From an uncultured Microbacterium sp. (GTDB taxonomy: Bacteria; Actinomycetota; Actinomycetes; Actinomycetales; Microbacteriaceae): 64,000 nt of DNA. Shown here piece after piece: positions 62,203 to 64,000 of the stretch (the first letter of the stretch is position 1; each line of letters starts with the position of its first letter). The stretch covers positions 1-64,000 of the forward strand of contig NZ_FLQR01000001.1 of the NCBI RefSeq assembly GCF_900078385.1, read 5' to 3'. The notes beneath the pieces are model-generated. The model worked only from the letters and a program-made list of their open reading frames with translations. It searched no databases and was not told the DNA's origin. The position numbers were made by a program, and so were the translations under genes.

Positions 62203-63207
62203 CTACTCCGACGCGCCGGCCCTCCCGCCGTACTCCGCCAGGGCATCGAACGCGGCGTCGAGCGCCGGCTCGACGACCTGGCGGTCCGGGTGCGCGTCGT
62301 AGAACGCGAGGATGCGCCGGGCGCCCTCGTCGAACGTGACCGTCGTGCGGAAGTCGGGCGCGAGCCGCGTCACCTTCGAGGAGTCGAAGACCATCGAATG
62401 CGCCTTGTCGCCGAGCAGCGTCGGCCCGAGGTCCGGCGCGAACCGCGCGATCGCCTCACTCGCGACGTGCACGAGCTCGGGGGCGGCGACGCCCGCGGCA
62501 TCCGCCAGCCAGCCGTAGATCTGGTTCCACGTCGGTGTGTGCGTCCCGGTGATCGTGAACGCATCGCCGATCGCGGCAGGGTTGCCCAGCAGCGCCGTGA
62601 AGGCGACGGCGAAGTCGTCGGAGTGCGTGATCGTCCACAGGCTCGTGCCGTCGCCGTGGATGATCACGGGCTTGCCGGCGCGCATCCGGGCGATGTCCGT
62701 CCAGCCGCCCATCGTCGGGATCCCGGCCTCGTCGTACGTGTGCGACGGGCGCACGATCGTCACGGGGAGCGCGCGCGTGCGGTGAGCGGCGACGAGCAGG
62801 TCCTCGCAGTCGATCTTGTCGCGCGAGTACCGCCAGAACGGGTTCCGCAGCGGAGTGGATTCGGTCACCGGCAGCGTCCGCGGCGGCTTCTCGTACGCGG
62901 ATGCCGAACTGATGAAGATGTACTGCCCGGTGCTTCCCTCGACCGCGGACAGCACCGTCTGCACGTGCTGCGGCACGAACGAGAGGAAGTCCGCGACGAC
63001 GTCGAAGTGGTCGTCGCCGAGCACGGCGCGGATGTCGTCGGCGTTGCGCACATCTCCCCGCGCGGTGCGGACGGACGGCGGCAGCTCGCGGTCGCCTCTG
63101 CCGCGGTTGAACACGGTGACGTCGTGGCCGGCGGCGACCGCCGCGCGGACGCATGCCGTGCTGATCATGCCGGTGCCGCCGAGGAAGAGGATACGCAGTG
63201 AGCTCAT
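62203..63207 (-). CDS. NAD-dependent epimerase/dehydratase-family protein
   Basis: 334 residues. Rossmann motif ILFLGGTGMISTACV at 6-20, FISSASAYEKPPRTLPV near 97, and YSRDKID near 128 as the Tyr-x-x-x-Lys pair. VRPSHTYDEAGIPTMGGW near 153 is typical of extended SDRs that act on sugar nucleotides or sugars. Stop is 11 bases from the convergent MBL gene stop. Confidence 0.85.
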   Translation of the reverse strand: MSSLRILFLGGTGMISTACVRAAVAAGHDVTVFNRGRGDRELPPSVRTARGDVRNADDIRAVLGDDHFDVVADFLSFVPQHVQTVLSAVEGSTGQYIFISSASAYEKPPRTLPVTESTPLRNPFWRYSRDKIDCEDLLVAAHRTRALPVTIVRPSHTYDEAGIPTMGGWTDIARMRAGKPVIIHGDGTSLWTITHSDDFAVAFTALLGNPAAIGDAFTITGTHTPTWNQIYGWLADAAGVAAPELVHVASEAIARFAPDLGPTLLGDKAHSMVFDSSKVTRLAPDFRTTVTFDEGARRILAFYDAHPDRQVVEPALDAAFDALAEYGGRAGASE

Positions 63208-63265
63208 GCCCCGACGATAGTCACCGTCCGGCCGGCCGGGGCCGCCTCAGTAGGCTGGTCGCGTG

Positions 63266-64000
63266 ATGTCCGCCGCCCCCGCGCGCCTGCCCGCGTGGGT
63301 CGCGCTGTCGGGGGCGGTGCTCGTCGGCGTGCTGACGGCCGCGCAGGCGCGCGTCAACGGGCAGCTCGGTCTGCGCATCGGCGACGGACTGACCGCAGCC
63401 GTGATCTCCTTCGGATCGGGCCTGCTCGTGCTGATCGTGCTGTCGGTGGCCATACCGGGTGGCCGTCGCGGGATCGCGCGGCTGATCGACGGCGTGCGCG
63501 GCCGCACCATCCCGTGGTGGATGCTGGCCGGCGGCCTCGCCGGAGCGCTCACGGTGGCGACGCAGGGCATCGCGGTCGCCTTCATCGGCGTCTCGCTCTT
63601 CACGGTCGGCGTCGTCGCGGGCCAGACGCTCTGCGGACTCGTCCTCGACCGGACCGGCTACGGCCCCGCGGGGGTCGTCGCCGTCACGATGCCCCGCGTC
63701 GCGGGTGGGGCGCTGGCGCTGCTCGCCGTCGTCGTCTCCCTGCAGGGCGGGGTGCTCGACGAGGTGCCCGGGTGGATGCTGCTGATGCCCTTCCTGGCTG
63801 GCATCGGCATCGCGTGGCAGCAGGCGACGAACGGGCGCCTCCGTCAGCGGGTCGGCACACCGCTGACGGCGACCCTCGTGAACTTCGCCGGCGGAACGGT
63901 CGTCCTCGTCGTCGCCGCCCTCGTCCACGGGGTGATCGCGCAGCCCATCCTCATGGTGCCGGGGGAGCCGTGGCTCTATCTCGGGGGCGTGACGGGCGTG
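63266..64000 (+). CDS. YdcZ/DUF606-type DMT permease (cut by the window end)
   Basis: At least 245 residues, running off the window with no stop. Eight or nine helices are visible in two halves, beginning AWVALSGAVLVGVLTAAQAR, and the conserved VNGQLG near residue 31 and its second-half counterpart TNGRLRQRVGTPL near 190 are the DUF606 signature. ATG 63266 is used; an adjoining GTG at 63263 is also possible. Substrate unknown. Confidence 0.82.
   Translation, partial: MSAAPARLPAWVALSGAVLVGVLTAAQARVNGQLGLRIGDGLTAAVISFGSGLLVLIVLSVAIPGGRRGIARLIDGVRGRTIPWWMLAGGLAGALTVATQGIAVAFIGVSLFTVGVVAGQTLCGLVLDRTGYGPAGVVAVTMPRVAGGALALLAVVVSLQGGVLDEVPGWMLLMPFLAGIGIAWQQATNGRLRQRVGTPLTATLVNFAGGTVVLVVAALVHGVIAQPILMVPGEPWLYLGGVTGV

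Overview
The window is a 64 kb piece of a high-GC (around 70%) actinobacterial chromosome. Gene content and order point to Microbacteriaceae, most likely Microbacterium or a close relative: mutT1-ppk1 as a pair, a glnR-type OmpR regulator, senX3-regX3 divergent from phoU, carD, a fused ispDF followed downstream by cysS-rlmB, an orphan MsiK-type sugar ATPase, and many DUF2510/DUF4032-type actinobacterial proteins. Genes are dense on both strands, often with 4-base ATGA/GTGA overlaps. There is no rRNA, no CRISPR, no recognisable insertion sequence and no prophage.

Layout. 0.2-3 kb: DNA polymerase III delta' (holB) and a secreted tripeptidyl-aminopeptidase-like hydrolase. 3-6 kb: metQ-metN-metI methionine importer (minus strand) with a structured leader, then tRNA-Thr(CGT). 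6-13 kb: lipoprotein, membrane proteins, an MMPL exporter with a palindrome abutting its start codon, nicotinamidase, a DUF2510 protein, and a compact three-gene minus-strand cassette of unknown function that includes a 47-residue protein. 13-18.4 kb: TetR regulator divergent from a beta-glucoside-type ABC importer (binding protein and two permeases, no ATPase) and a GH1 beta-glucosidase. 18.4-25 kb: accessory genes (2'-5' RNA ligase-like, MarR-MFS pair, dodecin, MFS, a frameshifted TOPRIM gene, SRPBCC, nucleotidyltransferase, DHFR-like) and tRNA-Lys. 25-27.5 kb: a fasciclin-domain lipoprotein divergent from sigK-rskA with matching divergent SigK-like promoters. 28.2-30.7 kb: pabC with a structured leader, then a likely mobile cassette of about 1.5 kb. 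31.8-40 kb: pstSCAB, mutT1, ppk1 and glnR, with PHO-box-like repeats. 40-45 kb: small membrane proteins, a nitrobindin-like protein, ygfZ, a FUSC-type protein, a methyltransferase and gpmA. 45-48 kb: phoU / senX3-regX3. 48-55 kb: carD, acyltransferase, ispDF, GNAT, DMT permease, cysS, rlmB. 55-64 kb: oxidoreductase, DUF4032 kinase-like protein, msiK, a DsbA-like protein without CxxC, tRNA-Thr(TGT), a 65-bp inverted-repeat element, a coiled-coil protein, TetR/MBL pair, an epimerase and a truncated YdcZ-type permease.

How the genes connect. The phosphate genes form one regulon: SenX3-RegX3 and PhoU sense and signal, PstSCAB imports phosphate and PPK1 stores it, and 11-bp-spaced GTGAAC repeats lie upstream of pstS, ppk1 and phoU. 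The sugar importer at 14-17 kb probably borrows MsiK encoded 40 kb away. SigK, RskA and the fasciclin lipoprotein reproduce the mycobacterial SigK-MPT70/83 arrangement.

The most unusual stretch is 29178-30673. The last 21 bases of pabC, including its stop codon, are repeated exactly 1475 bp downstream. Between the copies lie five 83-84-bp palindromic repeats (four in tandem at about 100-bp spacing) and one gene encoding an AbiEi-like winged-helix plus DUF559 (restriction-endonuclease-fold) protein. This looks like a small site-specific mobile or repeat-mobilising element targeting the 3' end of pabC.
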